Shown in pieces: positions 44,753-57,105 of a stretch of DNA of 64,000 nucleotides. The first letter of the stretch is position 1; each line of letters opens with the position of its first letter. The translations under genes and the position numbers were made by a program. Under the pieces are notes generated by a model that was not told where the DNA came from, did not search any database, and saw only the letters and a list, made by a program, of their open reading frames with translations. This DNA is from Gambelia wislizenii (Eukaryota; Chordata; Lepidosauria; Squamata; Crotaphytidae): the NCBI GenBank assembly GCA_030847615.1, contig JAUMIR010000002.1, forward strand, positions 241,943,809 to 242,007,808. Reading direction: 5' to 3'.

Positions 44753-47052
44753 TACAAGCCACCTTGAATCCCAAAATGGGGAAAAGATGGGATATAAATA
44801 AATATAATAACAATAATAATACGTATGGAGGAGAAAATTCTTTGTCATTTCAATGTAAACTTAAGCAAAAATTTGCACCTTTGAACCAATATGTGAACTG
44901 ATATTCAGTTATATCTTTTGAAATTCACACCTCTCTGAATTGTGCAAGAGTTATTCATTTTATATAAGGTGTACAAAAATGCATACATTGGAGAAGAGCA
45001 CACGAAAATATGTATAGTAACAAAAACACATTATATAGAAAAATTTCTTGCAAACATGTATACATTGGGTAAAACTGTACAAAATGGTGTGTATAAGGAG
45101 GAATGTGTGCAAAGATGCTTGAATTTGCATGCAAAGTTTTTGTTTGTTTGTTTTAATTCTGAAACGTCAGGACAAGCCAAACTTAAAACTGGAAAAATTA
45201 GAAAGTGAAAGAAACCGCAGCTGACAGATTTGCCCACCCCTCCTTTGCAGCCTGCAGCTGCATCAAGTTTCCCACATTATCTCTTCAGATACTGCCAGAA
45301 CATCCTAGGAAACTTGAGTTCCTTTATATTCCAGAGGCCTGATCAAGCTAGAATTTGATATGCCAGCTTTTTCATAGATGTATCTTAGCAAAACAGCCCA
45401 ACAACAAACAGCCCAACAACACAACCTTATGCCACACATTAAAGAGGGGGGGAGTTGATGGGAAAATAAAACACAAATCCACCACTGCTTTGACAATGCA
45501 TGGGCAGACTATCCTTCCTCCACCTTCAAAGTTTCTTCCAGCTCTCCCATTTACCACTTACATCTTTGCACCAATTTGCATCACAGTAAAGTGTACATTT
45601 GTTTTTTTGTTTTTCAAAAATGGATTTTATGAATCCTTTGCTACAGAGGTATCTCAAGAGTTCTTGACAACATCACTAACAATGCACAGTTAATTATACA
45701 GTGAATCTATAGGGGAGCAACTCTGTCAATCCTTGGAGTACAAATAACAGCCAAAACTGGACCATTCTTACAGACCTGAACAATAAATACTTTATATGAT
45801 CCCAAGAACTGCAGAAGGAAAACTACTGACATATCCAGTTACTTCTTGCACCACACAGAGTGGTGGTGATAGATGAACAAACTCCCTAATCTTCTCATGT
45901 TTGCCTTCAAAACATCCCCACAGATGCAAGTCAGCTCTATATTACTCCCGTGAAGATGCAGCTAAGGGCTTATCGACACAGGCTAAAACCCCCAGCTTGC
46001 CCCTGTTCAAGAACCCTGCAGTCCATATGATGCAGGGCTTTTACCCCAATCTGCCCCCAGGCAGTCCTCACTACCCCTAGGGCAGATACAGGGCTGGAAC
46101 AGGAGCAAGCCAGGATAAGGGCTCTTACAGCATGGTAAAATAATATTCAGTTTACCCCGTTACTGCCAGGATGGAACAGATGAGCCCCCATGTGTCCACG
46201 GGAACCTGTCCTGGCACGCCATTCCTCACTGCTGCCGCCAGCTCCCTGACTCTCCTGGAAGCCAAACAGGGGCCCCTCAGCATGTGACAAAGGATGGCCG
46301 CATGCAGCAGGCCTTCAGTTACATATTGTGGGTCCCCTTCCTGGCTTCTGAGTCAGCAGCAAAAATGGTGGCAACTGCAGCAATGAGGCAGTGTTCTCTT
46401 AGGACTCCAGCCTGTTTTGTTGAGGTAATGGTGGCAGAATGGGCTAGAGCCAGAGCCAGGACATGCCGGTGGGTAGCTGGTGTACCCTGGCTGGTGAAGA
46501 TAAGCCCTGAGACAAAGCAATTTACTCCAGGCCACACTCTAGACAGAGGATGAGTCCAGCAACAAGAATTCCAGAGCAAGTCTAAGTGCCTTCCCTGAGC
46601 AACAATACTTTCCCTGCTATTCCTTTCCTGCTTTTAACCAAAGAAACAAATACGGTAACGAGAAGAGGATGGGAAAATCCCTGAATGAACAATGGCTGTT
46701 CTCTCTTGTCCAGTATTCCCCAATTCATTGCCTACTAGATATATCTGTCAGCACCTCCTGTCATCACCAGCCAGTTTGTCATTTGCTGATGTTGGTTGGG
46801 GCAATGGCAGCTCTAATGCAAAAGATCTGGAAGGCAGAGGTTGAAGAAGACTACTCTGTTCTGACCCCATTTGTCCTCAGACCCCACTGACACGGAAACT
46901 ATTTTGTTTCACTTTACAGACACAGTCTCCAATTTCTAAAATGTGGGGGAGGAGGAAGCACATTGGCATTTACACATGCAGGAAAACAGGGTGTCTGGCA
47001 TATGCATGCACCATCTCCAGCCCCACCTACCCGGTGGAGTAACACATAGTGC
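44753..47052. other. Non-coding; L2-like tail at 44753-44830
   Basis: CAAGCCACCTTGAATCCC and GATGGGATATAAATAAATA resemble an L2-type 3' tail. The remainder shows no exon or confident repeat. Confidence 0.35.
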
Positions 47053-47060
47053 ATCTAAAT

Positions 47061-47933
47061 CAGTGATGGCGAACCTATGACATGCGTGTCAGCACTGACA
47101 CGCGTAGCCATTTCTGATGACACGCAGCCGCTGAGGTGGCTGCATGCCGAGAAGGATGTTTCATCCTCTGCTCCTGCACGGCCAAGTGCAGGAGCCGAGG
47201 ATGAAACACTTACTGTTCCCGAGGATGCTCCTAAGGACATTTTCAGACACAAAAAAGTGATCTTGAGGGATCGGGAGAGGTACGCAGCTGTTCTGTGGCA
47301 GGGGGCCAGTTTCTGATGACGACGTCCCTCTCGCGTTACCCTCCGTGTTCCTTCCATGTCATGAAGGAAAAGGCACCAATTTTTATTCATGAAGAACTTC
47401 CGTGAGTAAAAAGTGGTGCCTTTTCCTTCCATGCGACATGGAAGGAACATAGAGAGTAATGCGAGAGGGACGGCGTTGTCAGAAATTAGCCCCCTACTGT
47501 GAAACAGGTGCATACCTCTCCTGAGCACTCAGGATGACTTTTTTGTGTCTGAAAATGTCCTAAGACTCTAGTCGCAAATGTTTCATCCTCCCCTATTAGA
47601 CACTCTGTGCCGGAGGTCTGTAGGCAGGTTAGTTAAAGAATTCCCCCTCTCCCTCACTTATCTTAGTTCACGGCACCCCACACAAGCTAAATAATATCAA
47701 GACCAACAAAAGAAACCGACTGATGGATGAACAAAGAAGTCACTAAGCAGGTAAGTTAAATAATTAGTTTTTGGTTTATTAAATACAATTATATATAACA
47801 AGTATACATTTATGTTATTTATCTATAAATATCACGAAATAATGTTTTTTCCTCAAAGTGACACACCACCCAAGTTATGCTCAGTTTTTTGGCCAAGTTT
47901 GACACACCAAGCTCAAAAGGTCGCCCATCACTG
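47061..47933. mobile_element. hAT-type element with exact 8-bp duplication, split by a palindrome
   Basis: Ends CAGTGATGGCGAACCT and AGGTCGCCCATCACTG, flanked by ATCTAAAT on both sides (47053-47060, 47934-47941). Without the insert at 47235-47560 it is about 545 bases and non-autonomous. Confidence 0.87.
47235..47560. mobile_element. 326-base palindromic PIF/Harbinger-like element nested in hAT
   Basis: Tips GGACATTTTCAGACAC and GTGTCTGAAAATGTCC, flanked by TAA on both sides (47232-47234, 47561-47563). The arms pair through CCCTCTCGCGTTAC / GTAATGCGAGAGGG and CCTTCCATGTCATGAAGGAA / CTTCCATGCGACATGGAAGG. The centre is near 47395. Confidence 0.87.
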
Positions 47934-47957
47934 ATCTAAATGGAAAAATCATGACTA

Positions 47958-48228
47958 CAGGTCAACCCACCCATATTTGCAGGGGATACATTCCCAGACT
48001 TACTGTTTATAAATGAAACCACAGATAATAGCAGAACCTATTAAAATAAAGGCTTTACAAATATATAAACAAATATACCATAGAGTTGCACTGGAGGACC
48101 TAGAGATTCCTAGAGAGGATGACTCTCTAGGCATTTCCCAGAGCAAATCTATGGCATTTGTCCCTATTTTTCCACTGCAGATAACTGAAACCACAGAAAT
48201 TGGTTCCATGGATGAGGGGGGCAACCTG
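47958..48228. mobile_element. Tc/mariner Tigger-like element, copy 1
   Basis: Ends CAGGTCAACCC and GGGGGCAACCTG, flanked by TA dinucleotides. It resembles the Tigger-type terminus with CCC..TATTTGCAGGGGATA. Non-autonomous. Confidence 0.7.
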
Positions 48229-48230
48229 TA

Positions 48231-48376
48231 TGTCACACTCTCTTAGCTTCAAAGGAAGGCAAAAGCAAATCCTTTCTGAAGAAATCATGCCACAAAAACC
48301 CTCTGTTAGGTTTGCCTTTTGGGTCGCCATAAGTCAGAAGCAATTTGAAGGCACACAACAATAACAACAAATAATA
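48231..48376 (+). repeat. CORE/MIR-like SINE, 3' half
   Basis: Begins within the CORE block (GTCACACTCTCTTAGC) and continues through GGGTCGCCATAAGTCAGAAG CAATTTGAAGG to an (AAC)n-like tail. The tRNA head is absent, abutting the Tigger-like element. Confidence 0.7.
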
Positions 48377-49852
48377 AAGTCGTACATAATGTGAGAATGT
48401 GGATAACTGGATCGTCTCCTATTGTTACTTGTTTAACTTTTGTTGCAGGCTCCAAACATGATTGGAGAGGAAACAGGGAGTGGGGGGTGGGAATCCTTTT
48501 CCCCACAGTGATGTCTTTCCAATCAAAAGTGCTCCTGCCAAAGCTGCTTCCCTATCCAGAAAGGAAAATATACCTGAATCCATATGCACATGAAACAATG
48601 CAACAGGAAAGGGAGGGAGGAGGGAAAAGCTAGCCATGCTGGTACATGAACAAAAATAAAAAACACATTTCAGCAATGCCTTTTTTGGGGAACCAGTTCA
48701 AATGTCCCGTATGTGTACAAGCTTTTGAATTCTCCTGAACTCCTCATCAGGCTAGGTGGTATAAAAAAAAATTAAGGAAAAGAAGAAACAGAACACTCCC
48801 CAAATCAGGCTAGATGTTGTGGCCATGAAGTCTGTAGTTAAATGCAATCCCAAAACGGAGAATGCAGCAGGAAAAGATTAAGCACCCTCTCAGCACTGCC
48901 ACAGTTCTATCCAAATTCACTCAGACGCACACAGGCAATGGCTGCACCGAAGTAAAAGCAACATCAAGGGACAGTTCACACCATTTCAGGAACAAAGACA
49001 GAACCCAATTATATCCCCACACCTTGCAATCTCTTCCTTGGCTAAAATTTACTCCTTCTTTTTTAACTTGTATTTGGAGGGTCAGGCAGTGTGGTGTTGG
49101 AAAAATATGCAAGAATTCCATGTTCAAAATGCAACTGAGCCTTAAGTTCACTTTACTCCTGGGAAAGTTCACTGCTGAGCTAAACTATGACCAGGATAGT
49201 TGTATGGATAAGAATACAGGGTAACCTGCCCTGAGGGTAGGGAAGGGACACTCCTCAAAGTAAAATAAAATAAAAAATTGCATGGTTACATGGCATAAAA
49301 TATAACGTTGCATGACACAAGGGTGAAACTAATAATATGTTCTCCAAGTTCATCTAATAGGTGACATGCCTATGTCCACACATTCAGTGGAATGGACAGC
49401 GGCTTCTATACGCTAACTGGTGTGGAGAGAGGAGGAAGAGAAAATCTAGAGTGGTGCAGGGATGCAGAAAGGAGCAAGACAATTGTATTGTGAACATTTG
49501 AACTTGAACCATGCAATATATGAACCTGGGTGTAGCCATGGGGCATTTCCATATCTCTGGCATTTTTGTGCCATGAATGTACATTTCTTTCCCTAAGGCT
49601 GTACAGTCTGCACATCTTCCCTTTTGTTACTGAGAGATTACACTTTCCAAGCACTCACACGTTAAGGATATAGGTATCTAGGGAAATGCAATGTCCCCTT
49701 CCCAGACGTGCAATCATGACTGTTAATTACAGCTGTACAGAATGGGATTGCTCAAAGCCACCTACTGGGTATTTCAAAGTCCAGTCATTTATTAGGATCA
49801 TCCCAGTATAACTCCAGATCTCGTTATTAAAGGAATATTACAAAAAGCACTC

Positions 49853-49889
<37 letters not shown>

Positions 49890-50333
49890 TGGAAAGAGTA
49901 AAGCCTGACTTGAAGTCATTCAGTTTGTATGGTGAGTGTTTTAGCACTGAGTAGAGGCAGAGGCCCAGACTGAAATGGATTAAATCTGCACTAGGTGTCA
50001 GGCAGGTTTCAGATTACACCTTGGACTGTTGGGATAAATGTGTGATGAATGAATCCCGCTTCCCTTCCTTTCTGATGTAGCTGTTACCCATACAGACTTC
50101 ATGAAGAAACTTCCATTTTTGAAAATGTCTGGACTTCAAGGCACAAGGGACTTTCCCAGATTGGCTTTCAAACCGCTGAGATGGAGACGAAGTTCAAGAG
50201 TTTTGCTGAAAAGGCAGGCTGGGCTTCTGTGCCTTTTATGGATTCATGAGAGAGAATATTTCAGTTGCGGCAACTCTTCCCTGCCAGGCACAACAAGGCA
50301 CACCTGAGAGAATTCCCACAGATACCAAAGTGT
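48377..50333. other. Non-coding with a (TG)n microsatellite
   Basis: (TG)n at 49855-49886 (about 16 units). Otherwise anonymous. Confidence 0.45.
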
Positions 50334-50551
50334 TCGGTGGGCCCTTGGTATCCTCTGGGGTTTGGTTCCACGACACCCCCCCCACCCTGGATACCAAAAT
50401 CCGTGGGTGCTCAAGTCCCATTATATACAAGGGTCTAGTAAAATGATGTCCCTTATATAAAATGGCAAAATCAAGGTTTGCTTTTTGGATTTTTTAAAAA
50501 AATAAATTCAAGCTGTGGATGGCTGAATCTGTGGATATGGAGGGCTGACTG
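50334..50551. mobile_element. Tc/mariner Tigger-like element, copy 2
   Basis: Right end GGATATGGAGGGCTGACTG followed by TA. Left end degenerate (GGGCCCTTGGTATCC). Inside: GATACCAAAATCCGTGG and CTCAAGTCCCATTATATAC, shared with copy 3. Confidence 0.7.
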
Positions 50552-50645
50552 TATAAGTTACAGGAACCCCACCTCTGATTGCATCTGGTCACCCTAACCT
50601 CACTCCAGATAATTAGTGGTATTATGACAACAAGTCCTGGGCCCA

Positions 50646-50912
50646 GTGCTATTCAACATCTTTATCAATGACTTGGATGAGGGAATAGAGGGCATACTTA
50701 TCCAATTTGCAGATGACACCAAATTAGGAGGAGTAGCTAATACCTTAGAGGACAGGATCAAAATTCAGAATGATCTGGATAGACTGGAGAGCTGGGCCAA
50801 AGCAAACAAAATGAAATTCAATACGGAGAAATGTAAGGTACTGCACTTAGGGCGGAAAAATGAAATGCATAGATATAGGATGGGAGAGACCTGGCTGAAT
50901 GAGACTACGTGA
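50646..50912 (+). pseudogene. CR1 RT fragment (before the nonsense codon)
   Basis: Contains [29 protein letters not shown] and the thumb start [15 protein letters not shown]. Ends at a TGA after NETT. Confidence 0.85.
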
Positions 50913-50945
50913 GAAAGAGATCTAGGAGTCCTACTAGACCACAAG

Positions 50946-51509
50946 TTGAACATGAGTCAACAGTGTGATGCGGCAGCTAAAAACGCCAATGCGATTTTGG
51001 GCTGCATCAATAGAAGTATAGTGTCCAGATCAAGGGAAGTAATAGTGCCGCTCTATTCTGCCATGGTCAGACCTCACCTAGAATACTGTGTCCAGTTCTG
51101 GGCACCACAATTCAAAAAGGATATTGACAAATTGGAGCATGTCCAGAGAAGGGCAACTAAAATGGTGAAAGGTCTGGAAACCATGCCTTATGAGGAGAGA
51201 CTTAGGGAGCTGGGTATGTTTAGCCTGGAAAAAAGACGATTAAGAGGCAATATGATAGCCCTGTTTAAGTACTTGAAGGGATGTCACGTTGAGGATGGAG
51301 CAGGCTTGTTTTCTGCTGCTCCAGAGACTGGAACACGGAGCAATGGATGCAAGCTCCAGGAACAAAGATTCCACCTCAAAATGTGGAGGAACTTTTTGGC
51401 AGTAAGAGCTGTTTGGCAGTGGAACACACTCCCTCGGAGCGTGGTGGGGTCTCCTTCCTTGGAGGTCTTTAAACAGAGGCTGGATTGCCATCTGTTGGGG
51501 ATGCTTTGA
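50946..51509 (+). pseudogene. CR1 RT C-terminal fragment (187 codons)
   Basis: Continues the same frame: [19 protein letters not shown], then [19 protein letters not shown] and [20 protein letters not shown]. It ends at the natural CR1 stop region. Not functional without the upstream domains. Confidence 0.85.
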
Positions 51510-51599
51510 TCAAGATTTCCTGCGTGGCAGGGGGTTGGACTGGATGGCCCTCGTGGTCTCTTCCAACTCTGCAATTCTATGATTGTATGATTCTAAGTT

Positions 51600-52450
51600 A
51601 GACTGTGGCCCTATCCTGCTCTGTGCTGTACTCGCATACACAGCTGTGTTTTTAAGTTACCTTATTAAGCTCTCTCATTGTAGAGCAGGGCTGGCCCCAG
51701 CTATGAGGCAACATAGGCGGAATCCATGAGGTACTGGGGTAACAAGGAAATCCTTTGAGGGAGTAGTGGAATACAAATGCCTCTCCCAAGTCCAGACTTC
51801 TGGGACAAGAGATATGTCCCAACTCCATGGGCTTCCCAATGCCAGTTTTAGGTGCTTATTCCATTCCTTTTTGGACAAGGGACTAGATTCAGGAAAACCA
51901 CTGGGAACAGAATACACCTCTGCCTCCTCCATATTGTTCAACAAAATGAGTGGGGAGGCAGGACAAATCAATATTATTATTTTGCTTAGTGTAGCAAAAA
52001 CAACTTCAGCTGGCCCTGTGGCAGGGACAGGGCTATACTGGATGCTGGCCAGGGGCTTTGTGCTGCAGAGTCCCCTTTGGCGCCTGGAAGGCCACATCAA
52101 AACACCGGGTTTAGGTGCTGGAGTCTGCAAGATGGCCCAGCAGTTTCTGAGGTTGCAGGAGAAACAATGCTATTTGTGTGAGACATGTTTGCTCTACCCT
52201 TGCCCTGCCTCACCCCATCCTACCACATAATTCTGTCCCCATTTTGGCTTTTCCTCTCTTTTGCAAAGGGTTACAAACAAAGGAACCCAGTGGCCAACGT
52301 AGGTCAGTGGGCAATGTTACCAGCTGAAGCCAATTTGCTGGCTGAGGTGAAGGACAAGATGGCACTCCCCACCACCACCACTCACAGTTTACTTTAGGTA
52401 TAAATCTTTATTCAATATTAACATTAAAATAGACAAAACATTTAAGACAT
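51600..52450. other. Non-coding, nothing recognised
   Basis: Overlapping frames on both strands (51675-52230) have no recognised domain. Confidence 0.35.
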
Positions 52451-52454
52451 AACG

Positions 52455-52735
52455 CCCTGGCCTCACATCGGGAGGCATGGAGACACACTATCCACAATGC
52501 TGCAGCCTTATTTGAGAACTCACGCTGAACAAGTCTTGAAGAGAAAGGACAACGCAGAAAGAATCACAACCCAGAAACACCACCCAAGGAGACCTTCTGC
52601 TGTGCTTTTTGCAACCGGACTTGTTTATCTCGGATTGGCCTTTTTAGTCATCAGTGCGCTTGCAGAAAGCACGGGATGAGTCCTTCCTGAATCTTCATTT
52701 GTGAAGAAAAGCCAGAGAGAGAGAGAGATAGTATA
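52455..52735 (+). pseudogene. Zinc-finger LINE C-terminal fragment, copy 2
   Basis: About 280 bases nearly identical to 37890-38165 (CCTGGCCTCACATCGGGAGG; CACGCTGAACAAGTCTTGAA; CTTGTTTATCTCGGATTGGC), including the region encoding the terminal CX2CX12HX3C finger and the 3' AGAGAGAGAGATAG end. Frames are shifted. Confidence 0.75.
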
Positions 52736-52913
52736 CAATATAGAAAAGGAGAAAAAAATACCAAAAAAAAACCCACCACAAAAAGAAACGAAACTACCAC
52801 TCCCATTTTAGATACTAAGCTGACAAAACTTGTTGTTGAACTTCACTTTAACGACAGTGATGGGAAAGCTTCATTTTCTCCTGCACTTGTAGGAACCAGC
52901 TAGTTTAGAGCAG

Positions 52914-53272
52914 CATACCCAGCAACTTTTCTCAGATGAAAACCAGGATATATAAAGACAAGCAACATCAGAGTTATTTAATGTTAATATCGAATAACAT
53001 GTAAGTTAGGAGAAGCTGTAGCAGTTTTCTTTTGCCTCAGCCTAACGGGAAGGGCAAGATTCTGCCCCCTCCTCTCCCCCACTGAGTTAATTGAGTGCAA
53101 ACTACTTTTGCCCTTTGCACTCAGTTTGCAGCAACTCAAGTAAGCTGAGGACAAAGTGGGGAAATGGAAGGAGGCAGGAGAAAGTGGGTCCTTTTAAAAG
53201 CAGCTTAAAAAGTGGGACAACAGAGGATTAATCAGGATGGTCCCTGCCAAATCGGGAGAGTTGGAGGGTATG
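52914..53272 (+). mobile_element. Family D DNA element, copy 2 (6-bp target duplication)
   Basis: Starts CATACCCAGCAAC and ends GTTGGAGGGTATG. GAGCAG is present on both sides (52908-52913, 53273-53278). The interior matches copy 1. Confidence 0.82.
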
Positions 53273-53634
53273 GAGCAGTGGTATTTAGCGTAGCGGTCCC
53301 TGGACTGGTGCCAGTCCCTGGCAAGTTTCCAGGAAAGAAAAAGAAAAAGCAAGTGTAGCCAATTGGCACAAATATCGTGCCAGTCCCTATCACAATGAGG
53401 AAAAATAATTGCTGGTCCCTCACATCAAAAGCACTGGCTTAGAGGATGCAGCATATATACACAGCAACCCCCACCACCATGCTGCCCCTCTCCAGTTCCC
53501 AGTAATTCTGAGGCAGCTCACCTTGACAAACAGTAGAGCTAGTCCTGCACATTACTGATGTATTCATACTTTTCCCAAAACCCCAGCTCTGAATAGCTGA
53601 AGACCCACATCCAGATTAGAAGGCAATGCCATAA

Positions 53635-54908
53635 TCACAAAAAGTCAACATGGGTTTCAGAGAAACAAATCATGCCAGACTAATCTGATCTCTTTTTTTG
53701 ATAAAGTTACCAGCTTGGTAGATGAAGGGAATGCTGTGGACATTGCATACCTTGATTTCAGTAAGGCCTTTGATAAGGTTCCCCATGACATTCTTGCAAA
53801 CAAGCTTGTAAAATGTGGGCTAGACAAGTTAACTGTTAAATGGATTTGCAATTGGTTGACCGGCCGAACCCAAAGGGTGCTCCGCAGTGGCTCCTCTTCG
53901 TCTTGGAAAGATGTGACCAGTGGGGTGCCACAGGGTTCTGTCCTGGGCCCAGTGCTATTCAACATCTTTATCAATGACTTGGATGAGGGAATAGAGGGCA
54001 TACTTATCAAATTTGCAGATGACACCAAATTAGGAGGAGTAGCTAATACCCTAGAGGACCAGATCAAAATTCAAAATGACCTGGATAGACTGGAGAGCTG
54101 GGCCAAAGCTAACAAAATGAAATTCAATACGGAGAAATGTAAGGTACTGCACTCAGGGTGGAAAAACAAAATGTATAGATACAGGATGGGGGAGACCTGG
54201 CTGAATGAGACTACGTGCGAAAGGGATCTAGGAGTCCTAGTAGACCACAAGTTGAACATGAGTCAACAGTGTGATGTGGCAGCTAAAAAGGCCAATGTGA
54301 TTTTGGGCTGCATCAATAGAAGTATAGTGTCCAGATCAAGGGAAGTAATAGTGCCACTCTATTCTGCCTTGGTCAGACCTCACCTAGAATACTGTGTCCA
54401 GTTCTGGGCACCACAATTCAAAAAGGATATTGACAAATTGGAGCATGTCCAGAGGAGGGCGACTAAAATGGTGAAAGTTCTGGAAACCATGCCTTATGAG
54501 GAAAGACTTACGGAGCTGGGTATGTTTAGCCTAGAAAAAAGACGGTTAAGGGGCGATATGATAGCCCTGTTTAAGTATTTGAAGGGGTGTCACATTGAGG
54601 ATGGAGCAGGCTTGTTTTCTGCTGCTCCAGAGACTGGAACACGGAGCAATGGATGCAAGCTCCAGGAACAGAGATTCCACCTCAACATTAGGAGGAACTT
54701 TCTGACAGTCAGAGCTGTTCGGCAGTGGAACACACTCCCTTGGAGTGTGGTGGGGTCTCCTTCCTTGGAGGTCTTTAAACAGAGGCTGGATGGCCATCTG
54801 TCGCGAAAGAGTTGATCGTGTTTTCCTGCATGGCAGAGGGTTGGACTGGATGGCCCTTGTGGGCTCTTCCAACTCTACAATTCTATGATATGATTCTGTG
54901 ATTCTATG
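53635..54908 (+). mobile_element. CR1 LINE, 5'-truncated, with a long intact frame
   Basis: Begins within the RT ([20 protein letters not shown]) and runs to the CR1 3' end with ATTCTATG repeats. Frame open from at least 53640 to 54815. Truncation at the 5' side is normal for CR1 insertion. Confidence 0.93.
53640..54815 (+). CDS. CR1 reverse transcriptase, partial but uninterrupted (about 391 codons)
   Basis: Part of the CR1 polymerase, which copies its own RNA into DNA at a nicked target. Visible parts in order: HGF..N.SCQTNL finger region, motif [17 protein letters not shown], motif [21 protein letters not shown], motif [12 protein letters not shown], thumb and C-terminal domain [20 protein letters not shown] and [20 protein letters not shown]. 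The endonuclease and the first RT motifs are absent, and there is no native start codon, so it cannot be active. The lack of any stop suggests a recent insertion. The end reads DGHLSRKS, changed from the usual CR1 ending (CGCGAAAGAGTTGA), a small 3' variant relative to the copy at 50628. Confidence 0.9.
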   Translation, partial: KSQHGFQRNKSCQTNLISFFDKVTSLVDEGNAVDIAYLDFSKAFDKVPHDILANKLVKCGLDKLTVKWICNWLTGRTQRVLRSGSSSSWKDVTSGVPQGSVLGPVLFNIFINDLDEGIEGILIKFADDTKLGGVANTLEDQIKIQNDLDRLESWAKANKMKFNTEKCKVLHSGWKNKMYRYRMGETWLNETTCERDLGVLVDHKLNMSQQCDVAAKKANVILGCINRSIVSRSREVIVPLYSALVRPHLEYCVQFWAPQFKKDIDKLEHVQRRATKMVKVLETMPYEERLTELGMFSLEKRRLRGDMIALFKYLKGCHIEDGAGLFSAAPETGTRSNGCKLQEQRFHLNIRRNFLTVRAVRQWNTLPWSVVGSPSLEVFKQRLDGHLSRKS

Positions 54909-55463
54909 TTCCAGCTAATCAAAGCATCTGGCCCAATGAGGTAACATCAATCACCTTAACATCAGCTGTAAAAAAAGGGAATCTATCCAGGGCTACAACT
55001 CGCAGAAGCACTGCTCCACGTCTGCTAAACCTTGCGAGTGGCATCAGCACAGTGCTGTTTTATAATTCACAACTTACACAGTAGAGATTACCATACCACC
55101 ACAGGTGCAATCACCAACAAATCAGTGTGGTGAATCAACTAAAGCTTTAATTGTAGGTTACAATAATCCACCACCATCACCACAATGCCAGTTAGTTAAT
55201 AGCTATGACCACAATTAAAAGACATAGGATTCCTGAAAGGCCCAGTCTTAAGGTCCATCATACAACTTCTCCCATCCTCATCCTCATCCTCTTCCTCCAT
55301 GTGCCTGCATGTGATTACATGATAGAGGCTTTTACTTCTAGTTCCTAACCAAATATTGTACCTGTTTTGCCTTTACAGATGAAATTATGATGGCTACCAA
55401 GCAAACAACTGAAGCCAACATTTTTAGTTGGAAGTGAACATTTATATCTGTCTTTTAAACCTA
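54909..55463. other. Non-coding, nothing recognised
   Basis: Anonymous sequence. Confidence 0.3.
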
Positions 55464-56080
55464 GGGGTTGTCCAAATGGTGAAAAAACTCCTCACGGAAT
55501 GCAAGGAGAATCCTACCTCTCCTAATGGCATTCCATGTGATTTCGGCATATTGTGAAGGAGGGGGGCAGAAAAGACCAAAATCCTCGCCAGAAAAGCCGT
55601 CTTGGCTTTTCCTGTATTTTTTTTTAAAAAAAACAAGGGAGTGCATATTCCTGCTTGTTAGGACAAATGAGTTGATTTGATTTGCTTTCCCGTATGAGAG
55701 GAAGCACAAATCTGATTGGCTGGATGAGCGCAGGTGGCAGGGCTTGCTAACAAGGCAAGCGCCTGCTGCCGCCATGTTAGATTTTCACCTTAGCGAGTAA
55801 GCACTGAGGCAAGAAAATGGGGTGTTGAAGGTTTTTCCTTTTGTGTTCAATTGAAAAATTGCTCAGACGCACTCTGGTCATCATTTTGAAAAAAACAAGG
55901 TCATTGGTGGCAAACTGAGGTAAGTGCAAATGCAAGTAAATCACCTGGGACCGCCATGTTTAGTAGTGGGCATGCAAAGCTTATGGGGGCAAACATCACT
56001 CAACATTAGGACAGGTCACAACTGCTGCAAAATATCATTATTGCAAAGCACTCTTTTTTATGGGCTCCTAGAGACAGGCC
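55464..56080 (-). mobile_element. Family A DNA element, copy 6
   Basis: Starts GGGGTTGTCCAAATGGTG, ends GAGACAGGCC. It carries TGCCGCCATGTTAGATTTTC and ACCTTAGCGAGTAAGCAC, shared with copies 2 and 5. Confidence 0.7.
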
Positions 56081-56470
56081 TTTTGATCTTTGACAGTACA
56101 TCAGAGCCCTAAATGTGTTTCTTTCTTAGCTATGAGTAGTCCGACTGAAATACCGGTATTCCCTATCACCGTGACCATAGTTTCAAAAGTGATTAAAAGA
56201 CAAGAGATCTTTTGGAATGTGCCTTACTCATGAGAAGCATTATTGCTCTGTCTGTCCCAAACTGAAAGAGTAGATCTTCATTAGCTGGGTAAATATGGAA
56301 ACAAGGAGAGAACTTTCTTTTTCTCAGGGAATCTTGTTCATCATGACTGATGCCCTGCCTGAGAAAACTGGTAAGATTTCCAAGGAAACCCAGAGTTCAG
56401 TGGAACAACTGGAAGATGGCAGCCTCAGAGAAATGTTTAAATAGGGACACAGCTACTGCCACATGACTAA

Positions 56471-57095
56471 GGAGATTATCAGACATGTCAAAAATGGCGT
56501 TACGATGACGCCATGAGATCGCAAAAGAACTTCCTTATCAGATGATGTCGTCCCCCATTGTCTCCCAAGTGTTCTGCTGCTGTTACGGGGACATTCTTTT
56601 TTATTGTCGGGGAGAAGCCAGCAATTGATCTCCCATGGCGTTTCTGTCCCAGATTTGCCTGTGTGCAATGATGTGCCTGTTTTGCTGGTGAGATTCCAGC
56701 GTCAATGGGCAGTCCTGCCAGAATACTTCCGGATGAGATCGGGACATCCAGGTAAGCTACCTTTTTTTTTTTTAATCCTCCCTGGGTTACTTGTAATGTT
56801 TTTAGTGTATTTAGGTGGTTGGTGTCACTTTTTTTGTGTTCATTTTATTTTTATTTTTGTTTCATTTCATTTTATTTTTATTTTTTAATTTCCCGCACTC
56901 GCGTCTTCTTGTAAGAACAGGCAGGATTTCACTCCAGGAAGTGAACAGAGCTCCGTTAGCGCTCCGTTCACTCCTGGGCTGCCTGAACGACAGGAGAGAA
57001 GGTAAGTGCAGTGGGGAGGGTTATTGTTTCAGGACAGGGGCAGGATTGGAGATTGTGGGACAGGAACGCTTTTGCGTTCCTGTCTGATAATCTCC
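56471..57095 (+). mobile_element. PIF/Harbinger-like element with TAA duplication
   Basis: Ends GGAGATTATCAGACATG and CTGTCTGATAATCTCC, flanked by TAA on both sides (56468-56470, 57096-57098). CAGGTAAGC at 56749 and AAGGTAAGTG at about 56999 sit at the ends of GC-rich blocks. No transposase. Confidence 0.87.
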
Positions 57096-57105
57096 TAAAA
57101 GCCAA

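Larger units (their letters stand above)
50628..51594 (+). mobile_element. CR1 LINE, 5'-truncated, one nonsense codon
   Basis: Starts within RT motif B ([11 protein letters not shown] equivalent) and runs to the CR1 3' end. Motif C FADDTKL is intact. The frame is broken by TGA at about 50910 where the sister copy has TGC (Cys), and rejoined in the same register. The C-terminal part reads [20 protein letters not shown] and [18 protein letters not shown]. Confidence 0.92.

Noticed and set aside
51675..52230. Overlapping 151- and 154-codon frames on opposite strands
   Set aside because: No recognised domain on either strand. The mutual overlap suggests chance.
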